NCBI RefSeq assembly: GCF_010731715.1
Contig: NZ_AP022587.1
Location: forward strand, 248,001-312,000
DNA: 64,000 nt
Origin: Mycobacterium stomatepiae
GTDB taxonomy: Bacteria > Actinomycetota > Actinomycetes > Mycobacteriales > Mycobacteriaceae
Direction: 5' to 3'
Shown: in pieces, positions 42,443 through 52,049 of the stretch
How the letters are laid out: every line of letters begins with the position of its first letter
How positions within the stretch are numbered: the first letter of the stretch is position 1
Program-made: the position numbers and the translations under genes
Notes under the pieces: generated by a model
Told to the model about the DNA's origin: nothing
The model's database searches: none
What the model saw: the letters and a program-made list of their open reading frames with translations, nothing else

Positions 42443-44272
42443 ATGGGTGAGTCAGAGCGTTCTGAAGCATTCGGGATCAATCACGAAACCGGCATGTCCA
42501 GCAGCGATGCCGCAGAGCTGGAACAGTTACGTCGCGAGGCAGCGGCGCTGCGCGATCAACTCGAGCAAACCGCCGGGTCGGCGGGCAGCACGCGCTCCGC
42601 GCGCGATGTCCATCAACTCGAGGCGCGCATAGACTCGCTTGCCGCTCGCAATTCCAAATTAATGGAAACTCTTAAAGAGGCCCGGCAGCAGTTGCTCGCG
42701 CTGCGCGAGGAGGTCGACCGACTCGGTCAGCCGCCGAGCGGATACGGCGTCCTGCTCTCGTCCCATGAGGACGAAACGGTCGACGTGTTCACCTCGGGTC
42801 GCAAGATGCGATTGACATGCTCGCCCAACATCGACGTGTCGTCGCTGCGCAAGGGACAGACGGTCCGGCTCAACGAAGCCTTGACCGTTGTCGAGGCGGG
42901 GACGTTCGAATCCGTCGGCGAGATCTCGACACTGCGCGAGGTGCTCAACGACGGGCACCGCGCATTGGTCGTGGGCCACGCCGACGAGGAACGGATCGTC
43001 TGGCTCGCCGACCCACTGGTGGCGGAGGATCTGCCCGAGGGGCACCCCGACGCACTCAACGATGACACCAGGCCGCGCAAGTTGCGGCCTGGCGATTCTC
43101 TGCTGGTCGACACCAAAGCCGGCTACGCGTTCGAGCGCATTCCCAAGGCCGAGGTCGAGGACCTCGTACTCGAAGAGGTGCCCGACGTCAGCTACCAGGA
43201 CATCGGTGGCCTGACCCGTCAGATCGAGCAGATCCGCGACGCCGTGGAGCTGCCGTTCCTGCACAAGGAGCTGTACCGGGAGTACGCGCTGCGCCCGCCC
43301 AAGGGAGTGCTGCTCTACGGCCCGCCCGGCTGCGGAAAGACGTTGATTGCCAAGGCAGTCGCGAATTCGCTGGCCAAGAAGATGGCCGAGGTCCGTGGCG
43401 ACGACGCCCGCGAGGCCAAGTCGTACTTCTTGAACATCAAGGGCCCCGAGCTGCTGAACAAGTTCGTCGGTGAGACCGAGCGTCACATCCGGCTGATCTT
43501 CCAGCGGGCCCGCGAGAAGGCGTCCGAGGGCACCCCGGTGATCGTGTTCTTCGACGAGATGGACTCGATCTTCCGCACTCGTGGCACCGGCGTCTCGTCC
43601 GACGTCGAGACCACGGTCGTCCCGCAGCTGCTGAGCGAGATCGACGGTGTCGAGGGTCTGGAGAACGTCATCGTGATCGGTGCCTCCAACCGTGAGGACA
43701 TGATCGACCCCGCGATCCTGCGGCCCGGCCGTTTGGACGTGAAGATCAAGATCGAGCGGCCGGATGCCGAAGCGGCACAAGACATCTTCTCGAAGTACTT
43801 GGTCGAGACCCTGCCGGTGCACGCCGACGACCTGTCCGAGTTCGACGGCGACCGTGGAGCCTGCGTCGGGGCGATGATCGAAAAGGTCGTCGAGCGGATG
43901 TACGCCGAGATCGACGACAACCGGTTCCTGGAGGTCACCTACGCCAACGGTGACAAGGAAGTCATGTACTTCAAGGACTTCAACTCCGGCGCCATGATCC
44001 AGAACGTCGTCGACCGGGCGAAGAAGAACGCGATCAAGTCGGTGCTCGAGACCGGGCAACCCGGTCTGCGCATCCAGCACCTGCTCGACTCGATCGTCGA
44101 CGAGTTCGCCGAGAACGAGGACCTGCCCAACACCACCAACCCCGACGACTGGGCGCGGATCTCGGGCAAGAAGGGCGAGCGGATCGTGTACATCCGCACC
44201 CTGGTCACCGGCAAGTCGTCGAGCGCCTCGCGGGCCATCGACACCGAGTCGAATCTGGGTCAGTACCTCTAA
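42443..44272 (+). CDS. mpa: Proteasome-associated AAA ATPase Mpa (ARC)
   Basis: A hexameric ATPase that recognises pupylated proteins, unfolds them and feeds them into the 20S core. At 609 residues it equals M. tuberculosis Mpa. Layout: an N-terminal coiled coil (about 20-95, binds Pup), two OB folds (about 96-240), and an AAA module with Walker A GPPGCGKT (293-300), Walker [13 protein letters not shown] and arginine fingers near AILRPGRLD. The protein ends in GQYL, the C-terminal docking motif for PrcA pockets. AAAGGAG precedes the ATG. The gene is 4 kb from dop, as in H37Rv. Confidence 0.98.
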   Translation: MGESERSEAFGINHETGMSSSDAAELEQLRREAAALRDQLEQTAGSAGSTRSARDVHQLEARIDSLAARNSKLMETLKEARQQLLALREEVDRLGQPPSGYGVLLSSHEDETVDVFTSGRKMRLTCSPNIDVSSLRKGQTVRLNEALTVVEAGTFESVGEISTLREVLNDGHRALVVGHADEERIVWLADPLVAEDLPEGHPDALNDDTRPRKLRPGDSLLVDTKAGYAFERIPKAEVEDLVLEEVPDVSYQDIGGLTRQIEQIRDAVELPFLHKELYREYALRPPKGVLLYGPPGCGKTLIAKAVANSLAKKMAEVRGDDAREAKSYFLNIKGPELLNKFVGETERHIRLIFQRAREKASEGTPVIVFFDEMDSIFRTRGTGVSSDVETTVVPQLLSEIDGVEGLENVIVIGASNREDMIDPAILRPGRLDVKIKIERPDAEAAQDIFSKYLVETLPVHADDLSEFDGDRGACVGAMIEKVVERMYAEIDDNRFLEVTYANGDKEVMYFKDFNSGAMIQNVVDRAKKNAIKSVLETGQPGLRIQHLLDSIVDEFAENEDLPNTTNPDDWARISGKKGERIVYIRTLVTGKSSSASRAIDTESNLGQYL

Positions 44273-44283
44273 GGCCCAGCGGC

Positions 44284-44889
44284 TCAGTCGAATTCGAACG
44301 AGTAAGTGTTCGTCAGGTCGTCCTGCGTCACGCGCGCGGGACGATCTGTCGTGTCCACCCGCAACGTGTCGGTGAGCACGCGCGGTTGATAGCGCCACCC
44401 CTCGGGCAGCTTGAGCCGGTCGGCCAGCCCGGCCAGCTCGGCCCGCGACAGATTGGGATCGGCGACCTGGCTCCAGGTCTGCATCACCCAGCGCTTGCCG
44501 TCGGGATCGATGAGTTCGTAGATTTCCTCGCCGGCGTTGAAGACGAACACCGTATTGCGGGTCACTTCGTTGACGGTGTACGGCGCCGGGTTCATCGACG
44601 ACAGCGCCACGGTGGCTTGCTTGATCATCTCGATCCCGCCGAACGTCAACCGCTGCTGCGGACCGTCGGCTTGCTTTTCGATCGCGTTCATCAGCCAGTA
44701 CCGCGGGCCGTTCAGCAACGCCGCCGCGGCGCCGTGTTCGGCGGCGATCGCTTGGGGGTCGAGCTTGGACCACAGCTCGGCCGGACAGTCGTTCAGCGGG
44801 AAGCTGTTGTAGACGGTCGCCAGCGGGCCGGCCTCGCCGACCTCGACGAGAAGTACTTCGCCGTAACGCTTTCCGGATAGATCGGACAC
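44284..44889 (-). CDS. Conserved hypothetical protein (Rv2114-like)
   Basis: A 201-residue protein with conserved segments GEVLLVEVGEAGPLATVYNSFPLNDCP, AAALLNGPRYWLMNAIEK and GKRWVMQTWSQVADP. It looks like a beta-rich soluble fold without signal or membrane segment. GTG start at 44889, four bases after the membrane-protein gene, so both are one unit, convergent with mpa. No function known; synteny with the proteasome genes is conserved in mycobacteria. Confidence 0.85.
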   Translation of the reverse strand: MSDLSGKRYGEVLLVEVGEAGPLATVYNSFPLNDCPAELWSKLDPQAIAAEHGAAAALLNGPRYWLMNAIEKQADGPQQRLTFGGIEMIKQATVALSSMNPAPYTVNEVTRNTVFVFNAGEEIYELIDPDGKRWVMQTWSQVADPNLSRAELAGLADRLKLPEGWRYQPRVLTDTLRVDTTDRPARVTQDDLTNTYSFEFD

Positions 44890-44893
44890 TGGT

Positions 44894-46054
44894 TTACTCG
44901 CTTTCTATCGTTGCGACGTTGCCGAGATAGCGGTTGCGTGCCGCGAGCGCGGTATGCAGGTCGTCGATCAGCGGGTCCAGGAACATCCCGCGGTACTCGT
45001 CGTCGTCGACCGCCCGGGCGCTGATGTACATGAACGTCAGCGCGCCGAGGAACAGGCACATGTGGATTAGCGAATCCGGCGCGGGAAACGTCATGCCGAA
45101 CACGGTCGCGGTCATGTTCTGGTTGTGCGTCCACTCCTTGAGCAGCGGTGGCGTCAGGATGATGACGCCCAGGATGAGATACATGGTGGCGCCGACGGAG
45201 GCCACCACCAGGATCTCGATGAGCTGCGAGGTCGCGAGCAGGAAGACCACATTGAGGCGCTCCGCCCGCTTCAGCGGTGAGCCGGACGCCGGGTCACCCA
45301 TGGTGGCGAACGGTGTGTCGACGAGGCTCTGGCTGCCCTCGGGCAGCGAGGCCGTCGACTTCAGCAGCGGCCGCACCCGTTCCACGGTCTTGGAGATGAC
45401 GAACGCTCCCGCGATCCCCATCAGAAAGACGATGGCCAACGTCAGCCGCTCCCCGTTGATGTTCGCGGCCATCAGCCACACATAGGTGTTGAAGAACACC
45501 AACGCGGTCAGCAGCACGATCGGCAGGGCCCGGATCGCCAGCGTGCCGACCGTCGAGAGATGCTCGAGCGTCATCCGCACCGCCCAGGCGAGCACCGACC
45601 CGACGCCGCTACCGGTCAGCAACAGCACCACGCCCAGAATGACCGCATCCCGGGTCAACTGGACCGGGCCGGACTCGATGACCCCGCAGCCGACCGCGAG
45701 GGCCAGCGCCGCGGTCGCGACGGCCGCGCGGGTGCCCCTGCTGGATATCCGGGACACCAGCCAGCCGGCCAGCGCGGCCAACGGGACAGCGAGCGCCAGC
45801 AACGCCAGGATCGCCCACTGACGGGTGGTCGGCGTCCCGTTGATGAACACCTCGTTGCCGTCGCTGATGAAATAGACGCCCAGCAGGCACGCTTCGACCA
45901 CCGCCCACGCGGCCAGCATCGGAGCGCACCGCGGCGAGAGCCGTCGCCACCGGCCCCGCCGGGTCAGCACCGACGGCAGTCCGCGCTCCAGGAACCACCG
46001 TTCGGCCGCTGCCGCCTTCCGGCCGTCCGGCGTGCGGCGCTGAGTTAGACCCAC
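44894..46054 (-). CDS. Multi-pass membrane protein (Rv2113-like)
   Basis: A 386-residue integral membrane protein with about eight to nine hydrophobic helices, e.g. MLAAWAVVEACLLGVYFI, WAILALLALAVPLAALAGWLV, LPIVLLTALVFFNTYVWLMA, LAIVFLMGIAGAFVI and MYLILGVIILTPPLL. A basic N terminus precedes the first helix. The last 60 residues lie outside the membrane (RAVDDDEYRGMFLDPLIDDLHTAL). GTG at 46054. No transporter family signature is evident. Confidence 0.85.
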   Translation of the reverse strand: MGLTQRRTPDGRKAAAAERWFLERGLPSVLTRRGRWRRLSPRCAPMLAAWAVVEACLLGVYFISDGNEVFINGTPTTRQWAILALLALAVPLAALAGWLVSRISSRGTRAAVATAALALAVGCGVIESGPVQLTRDAVILGVVLLLTGSGVGSVLAWAVRMTLEHLSTVGTLAIRALPIVLLTALVFFNTYVWLMAANINGERLTLAIVFLMGIAGAFVISKTVERVRPLLKSTASLPEGSQSLVDTPFATMGDPASGSPLKRAERLNVVFLLATSQLIEILVVASVGATMYLILGVIILTPPLLKEWTHNQNMTATVFGMTFPAPDSLIHMCLFLGALTFMYISARAVDDDEYRGMFLDPLIDDLHTALAARNRYLGNVATIESE

Positions 46055-46075
46055 ACCGCGTCACCCTAGTGGCGC

Positions 46076-47255
46076 TCAGGCCCTATGCGCTGCGCCGTCT
46101 TCCCAGATCGTCCGCCACTCGCGCTCCTCGCCGCGCTTTTCGTGGTGCAACGCCTCAGACGGCTCGCTCAGGTGGATAGCGGGATGGGGCAGTGTGAAAA
46201 AGTCACCTTTGCCTTGAGCCGATGTGCCGCGCCCGGTATCGATGTAGCAATACCCCTGCCCCGACAGGGGAGTGCCGGTGGCCGTCTTTCCCAAATAGTG
46301 CAGGACATTGGCAGCGGCGCTCTTTGCGCCGTTTTTCGCGAATATCGCCGCCTTCGGTAGCGGGCGATCTGACGGCGAGATGACTGCCGTGGTGTCGCCG
46401 ATCGCAAAAATGCCCGGGTGTCGAGTTTGCATCGTGGCCGGATCGACGTTGATCCAACCCGGGCCGTCCAGTGTCAACGCGGGTTCGTGTGGTGGCACGA
46501 AGACGCGCAGATCGAAACTCGTCGCGGCGCCGTTGCGGAAGTGGATCTGGCGGCGATCGGCGTCGATGCGAACCACGGCGTGCTCGCCGAAGAATTCAAT
46601 GGCTTGCTCGTGGAGCAGCGCGACGAGTTCAGGTCCCGCGTGGGGGCCCGCCGAAGGCATCGGATGCTTTTCTGGCGTGTAGATGGCGATTTCGGTGGCG
46701 CCGCGCGACCCAATTGTCGCGGAGGAGGTCGGCGGCCAACAGTGCTCCTTCGTAAGGGGCGACCGGGCAACGGTAGGGCTGCGAAGTCACCAGCACCACC
46801 AGCCTGCCGCCGGTGAACGCGCGCAGCGCTTGGTGCGCTTGCGCCGCGGCGTCGGCACTGTAGAAGTGCACAGCAGCGCCGTTGTCGACAGTGCCGCGCA
46901 GGCTGGGAATGTTGTCGATTGCATTGCGCGCGCCGGTTGCGATCACCAACGCATCAAACGCGACGTCGGTGCCGTTCACGAGGGTGACGGTGCGGGACGT
47001 CGGATCGATGCCGTGGACCGCGCTCTGGACGCGGCGGACTCCGGCCAGCGCGTTGGAACCGGGCGTGATCGCCACGCTTGCTTGATCGCGCCAGCCGAGC
47101 ATGACCCAGGGCAAGGTGAAGCCCAGAAAATGGGAAAAGTCTTCGTCAACCATCGTGATGTCGGGATCGTCAAGTGGCACCTTCGATTCGGCGAGTTCCT
47201 TGAGGACGCTGAGACCTCCGATACCCGCGCCGAGGATGACCAGCTTCTTCGTCAT
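46076..47255 (-). pseudogene. SQR-like FAD/NAD(P) oxidoreductase, frameshifted
   Basis: A flavoprotein resembling sulfide:quinone reductases. From the ATG at 47255 frame one gives LVILGAGIGGLSVLKEL (Rossmann motif), LVIATGARNAIDN and YRCPVAPYEGALLAADLLRDNW, with the SQR-type Cys. Near 46698-46706 the frame is lost; the continuation TEIAIYTPEKHPMPSAG...VVRIDADRRQIHF, the FAD motif GIFAIGDTTAVI and a C terminus with YCYIDTG lies in another frame. Two missing bases (GCGCGGC for GCGCGCGGC) explain it. Restored length is about 394 residues. It overlaps the Cys-rich gene (ATGA). Confidence 0.8.
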
Positions 47256-47437
47256 CTGTTCTGCCTTTCGATTGGATCTGTTGCCGGTGTGCGCTTATGC
47301 GCGCCGGCGGTGCTGTCATCCGCGTGACCGTCACACCAGCGGCCCGCCGGCACCCGGCGTTTGACCGCTTCGATGTGCAGCCCGCAACCGGCCCAGGTCG
47401 TCTTTCCGCAAGCGGAGCAACGCACGGCGTAGCACAT
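47252..47437 (-). CDS. Small Cys-rich protein, probable zinc ribbon
   Basis: A 61-residue protein starting MCYAVRCSACGKTTWAGCG, with a further WCDGH near residue 34. Five Cys plus His in the CxxC...C...C..H pattern suggest zinc binding. Small proteins with this opening are widespread in actinobacteria, often near thioredoxin-fold or sulfur genes. ATG at 47437; its stop overlaps the SQR-like start as ATGA, and the thioredoxin-fold gene is 20 bases upstream. Function unknown. Confidence 0.75.
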   Translation of the reverse strand: MCYAVRCSACGKTTWAGCGLHIEAVKRRVPAGRWCDGHADDSTAGAHKRTPATDPIERQNR

Positions 47438-47457
47438 GGACGTGGTCTCGGCTCGGG

Positions 47458-48129
47458 TTAAGCGTGGACGCGGGGCCGATGGAGCTCGCTGAACTGTGGT
47501 GTGAGCAAGAGGGACTTGACTGCCTCGAACACCGCCAGCGTCCGATCTGCGACGGGAACAGCAGTAAGGACCGGCCCGAAAGCCGTGTGACCGTCGACGG
47601 TGATCAGCGGACTGCCGCCCGTTTCGCCAAGCGCCTCTTGGCTCGCTTGGTGGCAGCGTGAGACCACCGCGTCGAGGCTGGTGTCGTAGATCGCGGCTGC
47701 GGTGGTACGCCGGGCCCCGACCGCCCGCAGAACGTGTTCCACAATTTCGTCGTCCAGGGCACGTGATCGATCGAAGTATTCGTCGCCAAAGGCGAAATAC
47801 GCCGTGGCCATCGCGCCCTGGCCCAGCTCATCACGCAGAGCCGCCATCAGCCGGCCGACCCGTTGTGAGTCGTTCATGCGGGCTTGCTGTGGCGGTGCCA
47901 GCTCGCGTCCCTCGTTGAGGATCGCCAGATTCATCAGTTGCCAGTCGATGGCCAAGCCGGCCATCTCGGCGGCGGCTTTCAGCCAGCGTGCGGTGTTCCA
48001 CGAGAAAGGACACACCGGGTCCAGCCACAGAGTAACCGTGCTTTGGGCGCGCTCAACGGGCCCCGCGTCAGTCATCGGCTGCCGCAACACAAATCGGGCC
48101 GGCCGCGCTGCCGATGGCGATAACGCCAT
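47458..48129 (-). CDS. DsbA-like thioredoxin-fold protein of the Rv2466c (mycothiol-dependent) family
   Basis: A 223-residue protein resembling the mycothiol-dependent nitroreductase Rv2466c: LWLDPVCPFSWNTARWL, LMNLAILNEGRE, YDTSLDAVVSRCHQASQEALGETGGSPLITVDG and AFGPVLTAVP. The active site is CPFS rather than the CPWC of Rv2466c, so the resolving Cys is missing. The ATG is at 48129, an in-frame ATG at 48075 would trim 18 residues. A hairpin GATGGCG-ATAA-CGCCATC (48113-48130) covers the first ATG. First gene of a three-gene minus-strand unit. Confidence 0.82.
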   Translation of the reverse strand: MALSPSAARPARFVLRQPMTDAGPVERAQSTVTLWLDPVCPFSWNTARWLKAAAEMAGLAIDWQLMNLAILNEGRELAPPQQARMNDSQRVGRLMAALRDELGQGAMATAYFAFGDEYFDRSRALDDEIVEHVLRAVGARRTTAAAIYDTSLDAVVSRCHQASQEALGETGGSPLITVDGHTAFGPVLTAVPVADRTLAVFEAVKSLLLTPQFSELHRPRVHA

Positions 48130-48545
48130 CTCGATGTTTGTCCTGGCACATATCTCTGAGTACCATACCCCCTACCGTATATGTCGGCGCCGGGATCGGC
48201 AACGTCGGTTTTCGCCGGGTAGGGAATCTAAGCCGCCATTGTGACGAAAAGTAGCAATTCGCATCATCTTTCACGCGGTCAGCGGAGATCGCCGCCAGGA
48301 GGTCCGGGTGCCGGCGCGGCATCGCTGTATGTCCGTCGAGGGGCGAAGTCGGGTGCGGCCGCCGCCGGCCATCGGCCGCAAGCAGGGTGCCGGGTCCTGT
48401 TGTCAGGGCTACAGGCAATCTCGGTCTTGGTAATCCCCGCGGCGGTGCCGAATCCATGTGCGGTGACTTGTGGCGGCGTGCGTGTTCCACGATCGGCGGT
48501 TCCCCCAGCGCGGGCACGGTTCCTCACCCGGCCTACGCTTGACGC
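48130..48545. promoter_or_regulatory. Divergent intergenic region between the DsbA-like gene and dop
   Basis: This stretch of 416 bases holds no convincing gene. ATACCCCCTACCGTAT (48165-48180), 36 bases before the DsbA-like start, is an imperfect palindrome with a G-tract on the minus strand, in the style of CsoR/RicR-class operators (TACCC-N5-GGTA with one mismatch). The dop promoter lies at the right end. The middle (48200-48480) shows nothing I can interpret. Confidence 0.4.
48534..48539 (+). promoter_or_regulatory. -10 hexamer of a leaderless dop promoter
   Basis: TACGCT ends 6 bases before the dop ATG and no Shine-Dalgarno is present, so the dop-pup-prcBA message probably starts at or next to the initiation codon. 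Confidence 0.55.
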
Positions 48546-50054
48546 ATGCAACGGATTATCGGGACGGAGGTCGAGTACGGCATTTCGTCGCCGTCCGATC
48601 CGACCGCCAACCCGATCCTTACTTCGACTCAGGCGGTTTTGGCCTACGCGGCCGCCGCCGGCATTCAGCGCGCCAAGCGCACCCGTTGGGATTACGAGGT
48701 GGAGTCGCCGCTGCGCGACGCCCGCGGCTTCGACCTGAGCCGCTCGGCTGGGCCGCCGCCGGTGGTCGACGCCGACGAGGTCGGCGCGGCAAACATGATC
48801 CTGACCAACGGGGCGCGGCTGTACGTCGACCACGCGCACCCCGAGTACTCCGCGCCCGAGTGCACCGACCCGCTGGACGCGGTGATCTGGGACAAGGCCG
48901 GGGAGCGGGTGATGGAGGCCGCCGCGCGCCACGTCGCCAGCGTGCCCGGCGCCGCCAAGCTGCAGCTCTACAAGAACAATGTCGACGGCAAGGGCGCCTC
49001 GTACGGATCGCACGAGAACTACCTGATGTCGCGGCAGACGCCGTTTTCGTCGATCATCGCCGGCCTGACGCCGTTTTTCGTGTCCCGGCAGGTCGTCACC
49101 GGCTCCGGCCGCGTCGGCATCGGTCCCTCGGGTGACGAGCCCGGCTTCCAGCTCTCCCAGCGCTCCGACTACATCGAGGTCGAGGTCGGGCTGGAGACCA
49201 CGCTCAAGCGCGGCATCATCAACACCCGCGACGAACCGCACGCGGACGCCGACCGGTATCGCCGGCTGCACGTGATCATCGGCGACGCCAACCTCGCCGA
49301 GACGTCGACCTACCTGAAGCTGGGCACCACGGCCCTGGTCCTGGACCTGATCGAAGAAGGTCCGCAGCACGGCATCGACCTCAGCGATCTCGCGTTGGCC
49401 CGGCCGGTGCACGCGGTCCACGCGATCAGCCGGGATCCGTCGCTGCGGGTGGCCGTGGCCATGGCGGACGGCCGGGAGCTGACCGCGCTTGCGCTGCAAC
49501 GGATCTACCTCGATCGGGTGGCCAAACTGGTCGACGGCCGCGACCCCGACCCGCGGGCTGCACACGTCGTCGAAACCTGGGCGCACGTCCTGGATCTGCT
49601 CGAGCGTGACCCGATGGAATGCGCGGAGCTGCTGGACTGGCCGGCGAAGCTGCGCCTGCTCGAGGGTTTCCGGCAGCGGGAGAACCTGAGCTGGTCGGCT
49701 CCGCGACTGCACCTGGTGGACCTGCAGTATTCCGATGTCCGGCTGGACAAGGGCCTGTACAACCGGCTGGTCGCGCGCGGCTCGATGAAGCGTCTGGTCA
49801 GCGAACACCAGGTGCTGGAGGCGGTGGACAACCCGCCGACCGACACCCGCGCGTACTTCCGGGGCGAATGCCTGCGCCGGTTCGGAGCCGACATCGCCGC
49901 GGCCAGTTGGGACTCGGTCATTTTCGATCTCGGTGGTGATTCGCTGGTGCGGATCCCGACGCTGGAGCCACTGCGGGGCAGCAAAGCGCACGTAGGAGCG
50001 CTGCTGGACTCCGTGGACAGCGCCGTCGAACTGGTTGAACAACTGACGAGCTGA
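48546..50054 (+). CDS. dop: Pup deamidase/depupylase Dop
   Basis: Converts Pup C-terminal Gln to Glu and also cleaves Pup from substrates, using ATP as cofactor. It is a 502-residue glutamine-synthetase-like fold shared with PafA. Visible motifs: [10 protein letters not shown] at the N terminus, the Dop loop around residues 40-75 ([22 protein letters not shown] ...), [14 protein letters not shown] with the catalytic Asp, [29 protein letters not shown] for nucleotide and metal binding, and a C-terminal domain. The ATG at 48546 is supported by the leaderless -10. Heads the dop-pup-prcB-prcA run. Confidence 0.98.
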   Translation: MQRIIGTEVEYGISSPSDPTANPILTSTQAVLAYAAAAGIQRAKRTRWDYEVESPLRDARGFDLSRSAGPPPVVDADEVGAANMILTNGARLYVDHAHPEYSAPECTDPLDAVIWDKAGERVMEAAARHVASVPGAAKLQLYKNNVDGKGASYGSHENYLMSRQTPFSSIIAGLTPFFVSRQVVTGSGRVGIGPSGDEPGFQLSQRSDYIEVEVGLETTLKRGIINTRDEPHADADRYRRLHVIIGDANLAETSTYLKLGTTALVLDLIEEGPQHGIDLSDLALARPVHAVHAISRDPSLRVAVAMADGRELTALALQRIYLDRVAKLVDGRDPDPRAAHVVETWAHVLDLLERDPMECAELLDWPAKLRLLEGFRQRENLSWSAPRLHLVDLQYSDVRLDKGLYNRLVARGSMKRLVSEHQVLEAVDNPPTDTRAYFRGECLRRFGADIAAASWDSVIFDLGGDSLVRIPTLEPLRGSKAHVGALLDSVDSAVELVEQLTS

Positions 50055-50156
50055 GCCTCGTTACCCGAAGAAGAAGAGCGTTGACCGGTAGGGTAGAGAT
50101 ACCAACGGGCGGCTTAAGCGGCCAGTGAGCAAGCCCAGACAAAGCAGGAGGCGGCG

Positions 50157-50351
50157 ATGGCGCAGGAGCAGACCAAGCGTGGCGGTGGCGGCGGCGACGA
50201 AGATGATGTCGTCGGCACTACCGCAGCTGGCCAAGAACGTCGCGAGAAACTGACCGAGGAAACCGACGATCTGCTCGACGAGATTGACGACGTCCTGGAG
50301 GAAAACGCCGAGGACTTCGTCCGCGCGTACGTCCAAAAGGGCGGACAGTGA
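50157..50351 (+). CDS. pup: Prokaryotic ubiquitin-like protein Pup
   Basis: The 64-residue disordered tag attached to substrate lysines. Features: Gly run at 9-13, a helical Mpa-binding segment ([26 protein letters not shown]), and the C terminus VQKGGQ, so it needs Dop to convert Gln64 to Glu before PafA can use it. AGGAGG lies 7 bases before the ATG at 50157. The stop overlaps the prcB GTG (GTGA). 102 bases separate it from dop. Confidence 0.99.
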   Translation: MAQEQTKRGGGGGDEDDVVGTTAAGQERREKLTEETDDLLDEIDDVLEENAEDFVRAYVQKGGQ

Positions 50352-51229
50352 CCTGGCCTTTTCCCGATCGCCTGTCCACTAACTCGGCACTTCCCGGATT
50401 TTCTGCTGTAAATACGTCGTCTTTCGCCGACCTGTTGCGCCGTGAGGCGCCCGAATTGCTCCCGGCTGTGCTGGGTGGCGGCGGTGGCCAATCCGGTGGC
50501 GAGGCCGCGCATCTGCCGCACGGCACCACGATCGTGGCCCTGAAGTACCCCGGTGGCGTCCTGATCGCCGGTGACCGCCGTTCGACGCAGGGCAACATGA
50601 TCGCCGGCCGCGACGTCAAGAAGGTCTACATCACCGACGATTACACCGCGACCGGCATCGCCGGCACCGCCGCCATCGCCGTCGAATTCGCCCGCCTCTA
50701 CGCCGTCGAGCTCGAGCACTACGAGAAGCTGGAAGGCGTTCCGCTTACATTCGCCGGAAAGGTGAACCGGCTCGCGATCATGGTGCGCGGCAACCTGGCC
50801 GCCGCGATGCGGGGGTTGGTCGCCCTGCCGCTGCTGGCGGGTTACGACATCCACGCGGCCGACCCGGAAAGCGCCGGGCGCATAGTCTCGTTCGACGCTG
50901 CGGGCGGCTGGAACATCGAGGAAGAGGGTTACCAGTCGGTGGGGTCGGGATCGATCTTCGCGAAGTCCTCGATCAAGAAGCTGTATTCCCAAGTCTCCGA
51001 CGCCGAGTCCGCGCTGCGGGTGGCCGTCGAGGCGTTGTACGACGCCGCCGACGACGATTCCGCGACCGGCGGGCCGGATCTGGTCCGCGGCATCTTCCCG
51101 ACGGCGGTCACGATCGGCGCCGAAGGTGCGGCCGAAGTGACCGAGAGCCGCATCGCGGCGCTGGCCCGCGAGGTCATCCAAAGCCGCTCGCGTGCGGACA
51201 CTTTCGGCCCGGACGGCGGTGAGAAGTGA
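50348..51229 (+). CDS. prcB: Proteasome subunit beta PrcB
   Basis: The catalytic subunit of the 20S core. At 293 residues it has a 59-residue propeptide ([10 protein letters not shown] ... HLPHG) that is removed to expose Thr60 in [11 protein letters not shown]; the nucleophile Thr is followed by the conserved Lys in GDRRS... region (Asp and Lys in NTN-hydrolase positions). M. tuberculosis PrcB has a 57-residue propeptide, here two residues longer because of the Gly run. GTG start overlaps pup; the 3' end overlaps prcA (GTGA). Confidence 0.98.
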   Translation: MTWPFPDRLSTNSALPGFSAVNTSSFADLLRREAPELLPAVLGGGGGQSGGEAAHLPHGTTIVALKYPGGVLIAGDRRSTQGNMIAGRDVKKVYITDDYTATGIAGTAAIAVEFARLYAVELEHYEKLEGVPLTFAGKVNRLAIMVRGNLAAAMRGLVALPLLAGYDIHAADPESAGRIVSFDAAGGWNIEEEGYQSVGSGSIFAKSSIKKLYSQVSDAESALRVAVEALYDAADDDSATGGPDLVRGIFPTAVTIGAEGAAEVTESRIAALAREVIQSRSRADTFGPDGGEK

Positions 51230-51993
51230 GCTTTCCGTATTTCATCTCGCCCGAGCAGGCGATGCGTGAACGCAGCGAGCTCGCGCGCAAGGGCATCGCC
51301 CGGGGCCGCAGCGTGGTGGCGCTGGCCTACAGCGCCGGCGTGCTGTTCGTCGCGGAGAACCCGTCGCGGTCCCTGCAGAAGATCAGCGAACTCTACGACC
51401 GGGTGGGCTTCGCGGCCGCGGGCAAGTTCAACGAGTTCGACAACCTGCGGCGCGGCGGCATCCAGTTCGCCGACACCCGCGGCTACGCCTACGACCGCCG
51501 TGACGTCACCGGCCGGCAGCTGGCGAACGTCTACGCGCAGACGCTGGGCACCATCTTCACCGAGCAGGCCAAGCCCTACGAGGTGGAATTGTGCGTCGCC
51601 GAGGTCGCGCACTACGGCGAGACCAAACCGCCTGAGTTGTACCGGATCACCTACGACGGTTCCATCGCCGACGAGCCACACTTCGTCGTGATGGGCGGCA
51701 CCACCGAGCCGATCACGACCGCGCTCAAGGAGTCCTACGCCGAAAACGCCGACCTACACGACGCTTTGGGCATCGCGTTGGAGGCGCTGCGGGCGGGCAG
51801 CTCCAACGGCGTCGACGAGCCTAGGTTGGATGTGGCTAGCCTCGAGGTCGCCATTCTGGACGCCAACCGGCCCCGGCGCGCGTTCCGGCGCATCGGCCGG
51901 ACCACCCTGGAAAACCTCGTGCAGGAAGTGGATTCGAAGGGCTCGAAATCCGATTCTGAGCCGTCGGATTCCGAGGGCGAATCTTCGAATTGA
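51226..51993 (+). CDS. prcA: Proteasome subunit alpha PrcA
   Basis: Forms the outer rings and gate of the 20S proteasome, 255 residues. The N-terminal gating segment [26 protein letters not shown] is as in M. tuberculosis PrcA. The core has [18 protein letters not shown] and the C terminus is an acidic Ser-rich tail ([16 protein letters not shown]). The GTG at 51226 overlaps prcB. pafA begins 57 bases after the stop. Confidence 0.98.
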   Translation: MSFPYFISPEQAMRERSELARKGIARGRSVVALAYSAGVLFVAENPSRSLQKISELYDRVGFAAAGKFNEFDNLRRGGIQFADTRGYAYDRRDVTGRQLANVYAQTLGTIFTEQAKPYEVELCVAEVAHYGETKPPELYRITYDGSIADEPHFVVMGGTTEPITTALKESYAENADLHDALGIALEALRAGSSNGVDEPRLDVASLEVAILDANRPRRAFRRIGRTTLENLVQEVDSKGSKSDSEPSDSEGESSN

Positions 51994-52036
51994 ACCCGCG
52001 GGCGCGGCTTGCTGACCGTCGCCCTGACACAACAAG

Positions 52037-52042
52037 TACCCT
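52037..52042 (+). promoter_or_regulatory. -10 hexamer of a leaderless pafA promoter
   Basis: TACCCT ends 7 bases before the pafA GTG (52050), without a Shine-Dalgarno. pafA can therefore have its own transcript start in addition to read-through from prcA. Confidence 0.5.
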
Positions 52043-52049
52043 CGATGTT

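Noticed and set aside
42659..44773. A minus-strand open frame of 704 codons opposite mpa.
   Set aside because: Antisense shadow of mpa; no homologous motif, no credible start.
48279..50042. A minus-strand open frame of 587 codons opposite dop.
   Set aside because: Antisense shadow of dop, low-complexity translation without motifs.
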